From the NCBI RefSeq assembly GCF_900602065.1, contig NZ_UWFN01000310.1, forward strand, positions 248,001-312,000: a stretch of DNA of 64,000 nt, written 5' to 3'. Position 1 is the first letter of the stretch. The number at the start of each line of letters is the position of its first letter. Shown one piece after another: positions 16,258 through 24,823 of this stretch. This DNA is from Pseudomonas viridiflava. Its GTDB lineage: Bacteria; Pseudomonadota; Gammaproteobacteria; Pseudomonadales; Pseudomonadaceae. A program made the position numbers and the translations under genes. A model generated the notes under the pieces. The model was given only the letters and a program-made list of their open reading frames with translations, had not been told where the DNA came from and ran no database searches.

Positions 16258-18027
16258 TCAGGCGCTTAACAGAAAGTTGCTGCCTGTTGCCGTGAGCCTG
16301 ATCTGCTCTCCGGAAAGTGGCCTGCTGAGGAAAAACCCTTGGGCCTCATGACAGCCGTAGCCTCTGACGAGGTCCATGCACTTGAAGGTTTCGATGCCTT
16401 CAGCAACGGTTCGGTAGCCCAGCTGATGCGCAAGCTGGAAAATGGATTGGGCAATAACGCGATTACGTGGCTTGTTTTCCAGGTCGGTAATGATCGACTT
16501 GTCCAGCTTGATTACATTGGCAGGGATTTCATGCAGGTAGGCGAAGTTGCTGTAGCCGGTGCCGAAGTCATCAATCGCGACATCCACCCCAAGCAGACGG
16601 ATATCTGCTAACTGAGCCAGTACCGTTGTGCTGGCTCTGATCCATTCGCCCTCGGTTATTTCCACCTCCACTCGATGTGCGCTGATCCCGTGCTTTTCAC
16701 ATCCGGCCTTCAATGCCTGAGCGATATCGATATGCTGAAAGTCCAGTGCGGAGAGGTTCAGGGAAACCTTGGCTTCGTTATCCAGCCAGGCGGCGGCGTG
16801 AGCCAATGCGTTATCAATGACCCAGCGCGTCACAAGGCTGATCTGGCCGGAGCGCTCGATCAGCGGAATGAATTCAGCAGGGGAGACCGGACCGAACACT
16901 TCATGATTCCAGCGAAGTAGCGCTTCAGCGCTGACCTGGCGGCCATCCTCCAGCCTGAAGCGTGGCTGGAAGACCAGGGAAATACCACCATTCGATAAAG
17001 CGCCCGCGACATCGTTTATCAACGATTCGGAGCGGCGCGATGCGCAGTTTGGATCCTCATCCCATACGGACCAGTCGATCCCGTCTCTGGCTGCCGTGTC
17101 CGCCGCGCTGCGAGCCTTGCGCAACAGATCACCGATGGACTGTTTGCCATCCGTACACACCGCAATGCCCATGCGAATGCCGGGCAACGTCGATATGGAA
17201 TCCTCAGCGCAGGGTTCGCAAACCAGTGTGCTGAGCGTCAGGATCAGCTCGTTTTGATCCTGAGGCTGGGCAGGCAGCAGCAGGCACAGGTGGCGCTCAC
17301 TGATGTGATAAGCCGTCAGCTCTTCACCCAACGCCTCATTAAGGCGAGTCGTAATGCTGGCAGCTTTGGCACCCACCAGCCCCGAGCCATGGTCGAGTGC
17401 AAAGTCATGGGTCCATTGGCTGTCGACGACTTCCACCACCATCAACAGGCGCGTAGACGCTTCGGTGTTCAGCCACGGACTCGCATTGTCGGTCAGGAAT
17501 TGACGCAGATTGGGCAGGCCACTGGCGGCGTTGCGCATGCTGGTCTGCTGTCGATGTTCGATCTGCGAAATCACCATCTCGGCCAGGTCCTGAAGAACCA
17601 GCGTTTCCGCATGACTGAGTTGGTGAGGAAACTTGTCGATAAGGCACAGGCTGCCAATCGCATGCCCGTCACGCGTGACCAGCGGAGCACCCGCGTAAAA
17701 GCGAATACCACCTTCAACCGTCACCAGTTCATTGTCCATGAAGCGTGGATCGACGCAGGCGTCGACGACCTGCATGACACCGTCCTGCTTGATCGTGTGC
17801 GCGCAGAACGACTGATTGATAGGGGTTTGCGAGTTCTGGAAGCCGACTCTGCCAGCAAACCATTGGCGATCCTTCTCCACCAATGAGACCAGCACCGTCG
17901 GCACATTGAAATAGGCGGAGGCCAGTCGGCAGATGCGATCGAAATTCTCGTCGGCGGCAGTTTCCAGCCATTGAATGGCGCGAACTGCGGCCAGACGTTG
18001 TTTTTCGGCTTGTAGTGATAGATGCAT
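16258..18027 (-). CDS. GAF-(degenerate GGDEF)-EAL phosphodiesterase candidate
   Basis: Predicted soluble protein of 589 aa. A GAF domain fills about 20-160 (FAGRVGFQNSQTPINQSFC, YAGAPLVTRDGHAIGSLCLID). The next region (about 170-320) has a GGDEF fold but reads SERHL at 243-247 where GGDEF is expected, so cyclase activity is unlikely. The EAL domain (about 340-580) keeps E368 in SAEALLRW, LNLSALDF, VEVEITE, DDFGTGYSNF, IKLDKS, AEGIE and EAQGFF, all the metal and catalytic positions I can check. The likely role is cyclic-di-GMP hydrolysis controlled by the GAF and the degenerate GGDEF, which may bind GTP as in known GGDEF-EAL enzymes. It is a single gene. Confidence 0.9.
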   Translation of the reverse strand: MHLSLQAEKQRLAAVRAIQWLETAADENFDRICRLASAYFNVPTVLVSLVEKDRQWFAGRVGFQNSQTPINQSFCAHTIKQDGVMQVVDACVDPRFMDNELVTVEGGIRFYAGAPLVTRDGHAIGSLCLIDKFPHQLSHAETLVLQDLAEMVISQIEHRQQTSMRNAASGLPNLRQFLTDNASPWLNTEASTRLLMVVEVVDSQWTHDFALDHGSGLVGAKAASITTRLNEALGEELTAYHISERHLCLLLPAQPQDQNELILTLSTLVCEPCAEDSISTLPGIRMGIAVCTDGKQSIGDLLRKARSAADTAARDGIDWSVWDEDPNCASRRSESLINDVAGALSNGGISLVFQPRFRLEDGRQVSAEALLRWNHEVFGPVSPAEFIPLIERSGQISLVTRWVIDNALAHAAAWLDNEAKVSLNLSALDFQHIDIAQALKAGCEKHGISAHRVEVEITEGEWIRASTTVLAQLADIRLLGVDVAIDDFGTGYSNFAYLHEIPANVIKLDKSIITDLENKPRNRVIAQSIFQLAHQLGYRTVAEGIETFKCMDLVRGYGCHEAQGFFLSRPLSGEQIRLTATGSNFLLSA

Positions 18028-18152
18028 GAACGTTCCGTACAGCCGCAGAGTGGTCGTGGTAGAAAGAGGCCTTGTGCCATCATAGCTGGGACGACTCTCT
18101 CTGCAGAAGGTTTCCTACGAACGGCTATTTTTTCACTGGATGTGAGGTTGCT

Positions 18153-19550
18153 TCAGTTTTTGAAAGTCGGCGATTTGGCCGCGACCAGGCGCAATGCGCT
18201 GGAAATGCTGCCAACCGCTGCAAATCCGGCACCGATGGCCAAGGCCAGAACAGGCCCGTGTTCACCGCTGATACCAAAACTCAGCGCAACCAGCGCCGCA
18301 CCCGTGGCCTGACCGATCAATCGCGCAGTGGCGATGGTGCCACTGGCACCACTGGCGCGTTCCTTGGGCGCGCTGGTCATCAGCGCCTTCTGGTTAGGGG
18401 CCTGAAAGAATCCAAAGCCCAGCCCGCAGATAATCATTCGAATGCCGATTTCCCATGCGCTCGCATCAGCCGGGATCAGGGTCAGGGAAATCATTCCGGC
18501 GCACAGAATCGCCAAACCGATGCCGCCCAGCATTCCGGGGGCATAGCGGTCAGACAAACGCCCGGCAACGGGGGCAATCATGGCCACGACGACCGACCAT
18601 GGGGTCATTAAGAATCCGGTCTGAATCGGATCGCGGCCCAACACCGTTTCAAAGAAGAAGGGCAGCGACACAAAGGCCAACCCTTGAGTCGCAAATGAGC
18701 AGAATGCAGTGATAGCAGAGAGCGCGAACATCGGGCGCTTGAGCAGGTCCAGTGGAAACATGGGGGCAGGGTGCCCGGCTTCACGACGCAGCATCACTGC
18801 GCCTGCAATCAGAAATACCCCCAGCGCGACGCAGACCCACGTCATGGAACCCAGTTGCGCGGCTTCGCTGAGCGCAAAGATCAGTGCGCCGAAGGTAATC
18901 ACATTGAGCAAAGCAGTCAGCCGGTCAAAGCTCAATGTGCCGGGTTTGCTGACGGGCAGGGAGTTCCAGGCAAATACCAGTGCAAATACGCCGAGAGGCA
19001 GGTTGATCGCAAACAGCCAGGGCCAGTTCGCCACGGACAACACCAGAGACGCGATGGTTGGCCCCGCCGCAAATGAAGTGCCCACCACCAGGGCATTCAT
19101 GCCCAGCCCGCGGCCCAGGCGTTCATGGGAGAAAATCGAACTGATCAACGCCGCGTTGACGGCCATGATTGCGCTCGCCCCAAGGCCTTGAATGACCCGT
19201 GCAATGGTCAGGGACGGCAGCGACCAGGCAAAGGTACATAGCGCCGAAGACAGCACAAACACAATCAGCCCACCCAGATAGACCTTGCGGTGCCCGATCA
19301 CTCCACCCAAGGCGGCGAAGGGCAGTAAGGTTGCGACTGCCGCGAGCTGGTAGGCGTTGATGACCCATACCGAGGCGGCCGGTGATGCATTCAGGTCCGC
19401 TGCGATGCTGGGCAACGCGGTATTGGCGATGGCGGTATCAAGCGTTGCGAGGGCGATGGACAGCAGAATGGCGACCATTCCGCGAAATTCACGGGACGTC
19501 AGCCGGGTAGGCGTGGGGGAAGTGGCTTGATCCACAGCGAGGCTCCGCAT
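18153..19550 (-). CDS. DHA2-type MFS drug efflux transporter
   Basis: Inner-membrane transporter of 465 aa, proton-driven antiporter family (EmrB/QacA/SmvA-like). The first membrane segment has LATLDTAIANTALPSIA, followed by VWVINAYQLA and the motif A-like GGVIGHRKVYLGG. Motif C-like GPTIASLVLS and the NLPLGVFAL block of the DHA2 family are present. The cytoplasmic middle loop is short and the total length is at the low end for 14-segment members. Substrates cannot be predicted. It is a single gene on the minus strand, downstream of the NRAMP-like gene but separated from it by two REP-like elements, so probably not co-transcribed. Confidence 0.85.
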   Translation of the reverse strand: MRSLAVDQATSPTPTRLTSREFRGMVAILLSIALATLDTAIANTALPSIAADLNASPAASVWVINAYQLAAVATLLPFAALGGVIGHRKVYLGGLIVFVLSSALCTFAWSLPSLTIARVIQGLGASAIMAVNAALISSIFSHERLGRGLGMNALVVGTSFAAGPTIASLVLSVANWPWLFAINLPLGVFALVFAWNSLPVSKPGTLSFDRLTALLNVITFGALIFALSEAAQLGSMTWVCVALGVFLIAGAVMLRREAGHPAPMFPLDLLKRPMFALSAITAFCSFATQGLAFVSLPFFFETVLGRDPIQTGFLMTPWSVVVAMIAPVAGRLSDRYAPGMLGGIGLAILCAGMISLTLIPADASAWEIGIRMIICGLGFGFFQAPNQKALMTSAPKERASGASGTIATARLIGQATGAALVALSFGISGEHGPVLALAIGAGFAAVGSISSALRLVAAKSPTFKN

Positions 19551-19662
19551 GGTTGAGCAGGGGATGCCTGCTCAAAGCAGACGCTAAAGCGATCCTGCTG
19601 TTTTATACGGGTGCTGCGCAATGGTTTGTTGCAAAAGATTTCCGCGCTAAAGGCGAATCAGT

Positions 19663-19733
19663 TGTAGGAGCTGCCGAAGGATGCGATTGCGGTGTGGCTG
19701 GTTTATGCAGTCGCAGCCCTTGTCAGCTTCTAT
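19663..19733. repeat. degenerate REP inverted pair
   Basis: The left arm (TGTAGGAGCTGCCGAAGG) matches the common family closely; the right arm (TCGCAGCCCTTGTCAGCTTC) has decayed. It lies in the 336-base gap between the NRAMP-like gene and the MFS gene. Confidence 0.75.
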
Positions 19734-19766
19734 CAAAAAATGGATTAGCTGATTTGAAATGCTTTT

Positions 19767-19851
19767 GTAGCTCACGAACAGCGCGAGGCAGCGATGACGT
19801 CGGTTTGATCTAACGCTATCGCGGCCTCGCGGTGCTCGTGCGCTCCTGCAG
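19767..19851. repeat. REP-like inverted pair of a second family
   Basis: The right arm (CTATCGCGGCCTCGCGGTGC) is the reverse complement of the single element at 10421-10463. The left arm is imperfect. Together with 19663-19733 it accounts for most of the 19551-19886 gap; I see nothing else there. Confidence 0.7.
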
Positions 19852-19886
19852 GGAGGGCAGGTTGAAATCAGCAGCCAAGTAGGCTG

Positions 19887-21188
19887 TTAACCCAGCAGAT
19901 CAGCCCCCAACTGGAACGCAACCCACAACGCCAGACCTGTCGCAAACACCAGCGCGATGTTCTCGAACAGGTTGTTGCGGTATTGCTTGTCGAGCAGCTT
20001 TTTCTGGTTGGACATGATCAGCAAGCCGAGAGAGATGATCGGCAGGCCGATAATGTTCAGTGCGTTTACGCCAATGGTCAGGGTCACGAAGTCCGGCATG
20101 CCGGGCAGCGACCACACCAGCGGGGTGACCAGAATGAACAACATGAACCACTTGTGCATCGGGTCCTTGTGAAATTCCTTCCCGTACTTCTCACGGCGCT
20201 TCGGAAGGATGTGTTGGAAGGCGTCAGTGATCAGCATCGGGAAGGCAGTGGTTTTACCCGCGATACTGGCGAACAGTGTGGCAAACACACCCACGAAGAA
20301 GATGTACCAGCCAGCCGAGCCGAAGAACATTTCCAGCGCTTTGCCCAGATCCTGCAGGTTAGTGACCTGTATGCCATTCGGACGCAGGATTTCTGCACCA
20401 ACCACCCAGATTGCCAGGTTGATAATAATGCCGACGAGCACGGCAAACAGCAGGTCATTACGCTGAATTCGTTTGTGCTCAGGACCGATCCAGCCTTTTT
20501 CACGCATCACATACGGGTGAACGAAGTTAGCAATCGAACCGGCCACTGCACCGATTACCGAGACCGCCACCAGCAGGGCGCCGTGCACGCCTTCATCTGG
20601 CGGAATGCTGAAGCCGATGGTGCCTTTGAGGATGCCTACCATGTCCGGTTTGGACATGATCGCCAGCGCTAGAAACGCCAGTGTCATCAGGGCCAGCAGG
20701 CCTTTCATGACACCTTCGATCATGGTGTAGATGTTGCGTCCCACCAGCAACCAGACCGCAATCACCACCGCAAAAGAGCACAGCAGCGGTTGATTGATAT
20801 GCAGCAGCATCGCCAGTGCTTCGCCCGCACCTTTGATCATGTACGCGTTAATGAGGTGACCCATTAGCAGGGCGTAGCCGAGCATGAACCAGGCAAAGAT
20901 CGGATGGAGCTGGGCATAGCCTTCGAGGATGCTCATGCCTCTGTTATTACAGAGCTGGAAGCGGGCAATGATGTTGACGATGAGGAATCTGAGCAGCAGC
21001 GAAACCGCCAGTACCCACATCATGGCGTAGCCGTAGTTGGCACCTGCTACCGATGAGGTAATCAGGTCGCCGGCACCCAGCCATGACAACACCGCGATAA
21101 TGCCAGGGCCAAGAAGCTTGGTAACTTTGGCAAAGACCGATTCACGCGCAGCAGTAGCTTTTTTATCGACGGAGCTGGTGCTCGCCAT
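19887..21188 (-). CDS. NRAMP-like divalent metal transporter with atypical metal-site motifs
   Basis: Polytopic inner-membrane protein of 433 aa in the NRAMP/SLC11 superfamily, with about eleven hydrophobic segments. The start is the ATG at 21188, preceded by GGAG at 8 bases; a longer frame to 21236 is unlikely. In canonical NRAMPs segment 1 carries DPGN and segment 6 carries MPH. Here segment 1 reads SWLGAGDLITS and segment 6 reads GSIANFVHPYVM, so the usual metal ligands are replaced. Substrate may therefore differ from manganese or iron. It lies two genes downstream of hutH on the same strand, with a small disordered protein between them, but a REP pair separates them. Confidence 0.8.
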   Translation of the reverse strand: MASTSSVDKKATAARESVFAKVTKLLGPGIIAVLSWLGAGDLITSSVAGANYGYAMMWVLAVSLLLRFLIVNIIARFQLCNNRGMSILEGYAQLHPIFAWFMLGYALLMGHLINAYMIKGAGEALAMLLHINQPLLCSFAVVIAVWLLVGRNIYTMIEGVMKGLLALMTLAFLALAIMSKPDMVGILKGTIGFSIPPDEGVHGALLVAVSVIGAVAGSIANFVHPYVMREKGWIGPEHKRIQRNDLLFAVLVGIIINLAIWVVGAEILRPNGIQVTNLQDLGKALEMFFGSAGWYIFFVGVFATLFASIAGKTTAFPMLITDAFQHILPKRREKYGKEFHKDPMHKWFMLFILVTPLVWSLPGMPDFVTLTIGVNALNIIGLPIISLGLLIMSNQKKLLDKQYRNNLFENIALVFATGLALWVAFQLGADLLG

Positions 21189-21554
21189 AGGAGGATCTCC
21201 ATTGTTATTTTTAGTGAGACGGGGCAAGTCGAACACAACGTCAGACGTCGTACAACGTGAGAAGTTTTACCGAGTGTGTGCGGATGTTTCGGTGGGAAGA
21301 AGTGCAGGGAATGCAGGTGTGGTCGGACGGGCGGGCGGCGTGACGTGCAGGGCTTTTTTAAGAGCATCGTGCTGTCACGCGACGAAGACTCATTACATCT
21401 GTCGTGGGACCGACTTTAGCCGGGAAGCGTCTGCGGCGGACGACTCATTTGAATCGTCAGTAGTGCCGCCTTCCCGGCTGAAGCCGGTCCCACGATATTT
21501 AAGGTTGATCGCACCTTGTGTGCGGCGCGTGGCTAACACACAGGCGCTGTAGCT
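21189..21554. other. gap containing REP-like inverted pair
   Basis: A 366-base gap between the NRAMP-like gene and the small protein. Most of it is taken by the inverted pair at 21403-21494. The NRAMP promoter should lie between about 21200 and 21400, but I cannot define it. Confidence 0.5.
21403..21494. repeat. REP-like inverted pair, 'CGTGGGACCG' family
   Basis: Arms CGTGGGACCGACTTTAGCCG and CGGCTGAAGCCGGTCCCACG enclose about 50 bases. Single or half copies of the same family occur at 6650-6672, about 34120-34146 and 37395-37421. Confidence 0.85.
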
Positions 21555-21836
21555 CTAACCCCCATCCGTATCGATATCCGCATCCTTGCCTTGTGTAGGG
21601 TGCAGATTGCTCGGCACTTTTTCCGGTTTTTCTTCGGGCTCATAATCAGGTGTGTAGGTATTACCTCCCGAATCCTGATTCTGCTCGAACTGTGTATCCG
21701 GCTGGCCTGGCGGCTTGCCTTGGGACTGGGAGCTGTTGCCCTGAGTCTGTTGATCATTCGACTGGGTTTGCGGGGCAGTGTCCGGTTCAATCGCCGGGTC
21801 ATTGCGGTCGACTGGATTTTGATTTTGATCGCTCAT
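21555..21836 (-). CDS. small Gln/Pro/Asp-rich disordered protein
   Basis: A 93-residue product dominated by Gln, Asn, Asp, Pro and Ser (MSDQNQNPVDRNDP, SNDQQTQGNSSQSQG, YEPEEKPEKVPSN). It has no hydrophobic segment or recognisable domain. A good ribosome site (AGAGGTG) lies 4 bases before the ATG, so translation is likely. Composition resembles stress-related hydrophilic proteins, but I assign no function. It sits 156 bases downstream of hutH on the same strand. Confidence 0.68.
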   Translation of the reverse strand: MSDQNQNPVDRNDPAIEPDTAPQTQSNDQQTQGNSSQSQGKPPGQPDTQFEQNQDSGGNTYTPDYEPEEKPEKVPSNLHPTQGKDADIDTDGG

Positions 21837-21992
21837 TGTTCACCTCTGATTATTGTTCAGCTGCGATGGCTTACAAAAATCTGAGGGCTGTGTGTGCAGG
21901 TCGTTCGATCAATGTGACGACTGGCGAGGTATTGCCATAAACAGAGCGCACCTGCTGGGGCAGGTGACGCTCATTTGTCCGAGGGGGCGGGA

Positions 21993-23522
21993 TCAGCCGT
22001 AGAGCCGTTCAAACGGCAGCCAGCGGACGAATGCACCTCCTTCAACCCAGGTGCGTGCCGCGGCAATATCCGGAGCGAAGTAACGATCTTCGTCGTAATG
22101 GGCAACCTCACTGCGAATCATCGCCAGCACTTCGCTGAGCTTCTCGGATGTGCGCAGTGGTGCATGCAGGTCGACGCCTTGCGCTGCGCCCAGCAGCTCG
22201 ATAGCCACCACAGCGCTGCTGTTGCCCGCCATGTCGAGCAGCCGACGCGCAGCGAAGGTTGCCATGGACACGTGGTCCTCCTGGTTGGCAGAGGTTGGCA
22301 GGCTGTCGATCGAAGCAGGGTGGGCCAGGGTCTTGTTCTCCGACGCCAGTGCCGCTGCCGTTACCTGAGCAATCATGAAGCCCGAATTCAAGCCCCCTTC
22401 CTTGACCAGAAAGGCGGGCAGGCCTGACAGCGCCGGGTCTACCAGCTGTGCGATACGGCGCTCTGAGAGCGCACCGATTTCCGAGATTGCCAAGGCCAGC
22501 ACATCCGATGCCATGGCGACCGGTTCTGCGTGGAAATTACCACCGGACAACACGTCGCCATCGGCGCTGAACACCAGCGGGTTGTCGGATACCGCGTTGG
22601 CTTCGCGCAGAAAAACACCCGCGGCGAAGCGCATATGGTCCAGGCAAGCGCCCATGACTTGTGGCTGGCAGCGCAGGGAGTAGGGGTCCTGCACACGACC
22701 ACAATCCACATGCGATTCGCGGATCTCGCTTTTGGCCAACAGTTCGCGGTACAAGGCCGCTACGTCGATCTGTCCTGGCTGGCCGCGAACAGCTTGAATG
22801 CGGGGGTCGAACGGGACGTCGGAGCCCTTCAGGGCTTCAACACTGAGGCTGCCGGCAACCACCGCAGCAGTGAACAGCTTCTCGGTGGCAAACAACCCGC
22901 GCAGGGCCAGCGCAGTGGAGACCTGCGTGCCATTGATCAACGCCAGGCCTTCTTTCGGACCCAGGACCATCGGTTCAAGCCCCGCCAGCGCCAGCCCTTC
23001 TACGGCATCCATTTCCCTTCCCTGATGGCGCACGCGGCCGACGCCGATCAGGACTGCCGACATGTGTGCCAAAGGTGCCAGGTCGCCTGATGCCCCAACC
23101 GAACCCTGCGACGGAATGCACGGGTAAACCTTGGCAGCGTATAGCGTGCTCAGGGCCTGGATGACTTCCCAGCGTATCCCGGAAAAACCCCGGGCAAGCG
23201 AGCCGACTTTAAGGGCCATGATCAGTGCCACGCTGGCATCGTCCAGCAATGGACCTGTGCCGGTGCAATGCGAGAGCAGCAGGTTGCGCTGCAATTTAGC
23301 CAGAGACTCGGTGGGGATCGACGTGCGCGCCAGCAGGCCGAAACCGGTGTTGATGCCGTAGACGGTGCGTTGGTTGGCGATGATCTCGTTAACCGTTCGA
23401 GTGCTGGCATCGACCACTTCACGGGCTGCCGGATCAAGCTCGAAAGGGCTTTGCTGCTGATAGATGGCGCGCAATTGATCGAGGTTGAATTGGCCTGGCG
23501 TGAGGAGAAGTGTTGCTGGCAT
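21993..23522 (-). CDS. hutH: histidine ammonia-lyase
   Basis: Cytosolic enzyme of 509 aa that converts L-histidine to urocanate and ammonia, the first step of histidine use. The Ala-Ser-Gly triad that forms the MIO cofactor is at 144-146 in GSVGASGDLAPLAHM. Family blocks TVYGINTGFG, LALINGTQ, CQPQVMGA, SDNPLVF, NFHAEPVA and the final TSANQEDHVSM are all present. AGGA lies 9 bases before the ATG. No other hut gene is in the window, so this may be a second or separate hutH copy or the edge of a scattered hut system. A HutC-like operator lies about 80 bases upstream. Confidence 0.96.
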   Translation of the reverse strand: MPATLLLTPGQFNLDQLRAIYQQQSPFELDPAAREVVDASTRTVNEIIANQRTVYGINTGFGLLARTSIPTESLAKLQRNLLLSHCTGTGPLLDDASVALIMALKVGSLARGFSGIRWEVIQALSTLYAAKVYPCIPSQGSVGASGDLAPLAHMSAVLIGVGRVRHQGREMDAVEGLALAGLEPMVLGPKEGLALINGTQVSTALALRGLFATEKLFTAAVVAGSLSVEALKGSDVPFDPRIQAVRGQPGQIDVAALYRELLAKSEIRESHVDCGRVQDPYSLRCQPQVMGACLDHMRFAAGVFLREANAVSDNPLVFSADGDVLSGGNFHAEPVAMASDVLALAISEIGALSERRIAQLVDPALSGLPAFLVKEGGLNSGFMIAQVTAAALASENKTLAHPASIDSLPTSANQEDHVSMATFAARRLLDMAGNSSAVVAIELLGAAQGVDLHAPLRTSEKLSEVLAMIRSEVAHYDEDRYFAPDIAAARTWVEGGAFVRWLPFERLYG

Positions 23523-23600
23523 GGTGCGCGTTCCTGCTTGAGTTGTAGTTTCGCCGACCGGCTTGGGAATTTTCCGCCGTCGCGTACTGGGTTATATCAT

Positions 23601-23614
23601 CCTGTATATACAAG
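23601..23614. promoter_or_regulatory. HutC-like operator upstream of hutH
   Basis: CCTGTATATACAAG is a palindrome with one mismatch to CTTGTATATACAAG. Pseudomonas HutC recognises CTTGTATGTACAAG-like sites, and the site lies 79 bases before the hutH ATG, a plausible repressor position. HutC responds to urocanate. The assignment is from motif and context only. Confidence 0.72.
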
Positions 23615-23781
23615 ATAAGGCAAAAGCCGGGCCAAGCAAATATGTTCCCGGTTTTGCTGGGCTTTAGCTGACATTTGTTGTTAGGCGGGAGAAGAGCTGT
23701 CACCGAAAGTGGCATGGTCCGGTGCGCGATGCGCGGCTTTGGGGCGGCTGGAAACGTTCGCGTAGTTGCTGGCACGTGGAT

Positions 23782-23855
23782 CTGTAGGAGCTGCCGAAGG
23801 CTGCGATCGCAGTACGTCAGGATTGATGCTTCGCAGCCTTCGGCAGCGCCTACAG
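23782..23855. repeat. REP inverted pair
   Basis: Arms CTGTAGGAGCTGCCGAAGGC and GCCTTCGGCAGCGCCTACAG. The pair lies 56 bases after the fpvF stop and may shape the 3' end of the fpv transcript. Confidence 0.88.
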
Positions 23856-23911
23856 AAAACGCATTCCAGCTCCTGAAAATTGCATATTGTTGGGTCGGGA
23901 ATATCGAACCG

Positions 23912-24823
23912 TTATTTTTTCCCGGCCAGCGCCTGTGTCACCTGTCCGATATTGCCCTGCAACTCAGCCAGTGGATCTTCGCCATCGACTGCCAGGACCA
24001 GCAACTGGCTACCTGCTGCGGTAATCGCAGCCTTGACCGGTTCTGGTGGTTGGCGATGGTCCAGAACCAGTGCGATGTCGTTGTTTTTGAGGGTGTCGCT
24101 CAGTTTTTGCAGTGCTTCAGGCGTCCACTGATCGTCCGCCAGTATTTGCGTATCCGCCAGTTCCAGATTCAGCCCGCTGATCAAGTAGCTCAGATGGTCG
24201 GAAAGGCTGACCACGCTGAGGTTATCGGCGCTGGCCAGACTCGCTTCGCTGTCGGCAGTCAGCTTCAGCAGTTGTTGTTTCAGCGCCGCCAGGTTGGCTT
24301 CGATATGGGGTTTTGCGGCAGGGGCGAGGCGCACCAGATCGGCCGCCATGACATCCGCCATGCGCCCCATATTGTTGCTGGAAAGCCACGGTTGACTGTT
24401 GAGCCCGTCGACACCCGGCCCCGGTTGCACGGCAATGCCCGGCAAGCCGCCATCCACCGGCCGTGCTGCATCGATCTCGACAATGCGGATGTTACTGCGC
24501 CGTGCGTTGGGGTACAGCGGATCATCGGGCCAGATGGAGCGCAGGCCGATCACGGCATCTGCGCCGGTCGATAATTTACGCAGCGCCTCGACACCGCGGC
24601 CTGTGAAATACGCCGTCTGGCGCGAGCCGGGCAGATTGGCAGCTGCGGCACGCTCCAGCACCACGCCGCTGTCTTTGAGCAGGATTTGCCCAAGGCCATA
24701 GGTGATTGGCAGGCTGGCCAGCACTCTGACGGGCGCCTGATTATCAGCCGCAACAGGCGCTGCGTGAGAGGTGGCACAGAGCAGGCCGCTGATGGCCAGT
24801 GCCAAGGTCAATTTACGCAACAT
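23912..24823 (-). CDS. fpvF: periplasmic metal-binding-like protein FpvF
   Basis: Protein of 303 aa with a signal peptide (MLRKLTLALAISGLLCATSHA). It has the fold pattern of cluster A-I metal substrate-binding proteins but only some of the histidines; the first HAYEP-type ligand is missing. In P. aeruginosa FpvF (PA2410) pairs with FpvC to bind pyoverdine or its released iron in the periplasm. The assignment rests mainly on gene order, which matches fpvGHJKCDEF. It is the last gene of the operon and its ATG overlaps the fpvE stop by one base. Confidence 0.85.
   Translation of the reverse strand: MLRKLTLALAISGLLCATSHAAPVAADNQAPVRVLASLPITYGLGQILLKDSGVVLERAAAANLPGSRQTAYFTGRGVEALRKLSTGADAVIGLRSIWPDDPLYPNARRSNIRIVEIDAARPVDGGLPGIAVQPGPGVDGLNSQPWLSSNNMGRMADVMAADLVRLAPAAKPHIEANLAALKQQLLKLTADSEASLASADNLSVVSLSDHLSYLISGLNLELADTQILADDQWTPEALQKLSDTLKNNDIALVLDHRQPPEPVKAAITAAGSQLLVLAVDGEDPLAELQGNIGQVTQALAGKK

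Larger units (their letters stand above)
23523..23911. other. gap between hutH and fpvF
   Basis: A 389-base gap that holds the hutH promoter region with the HutC-like site, then a REP pair at 23782-23855 just after the end of the fpv operon. No gene was seen. Confidence 0.6.
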
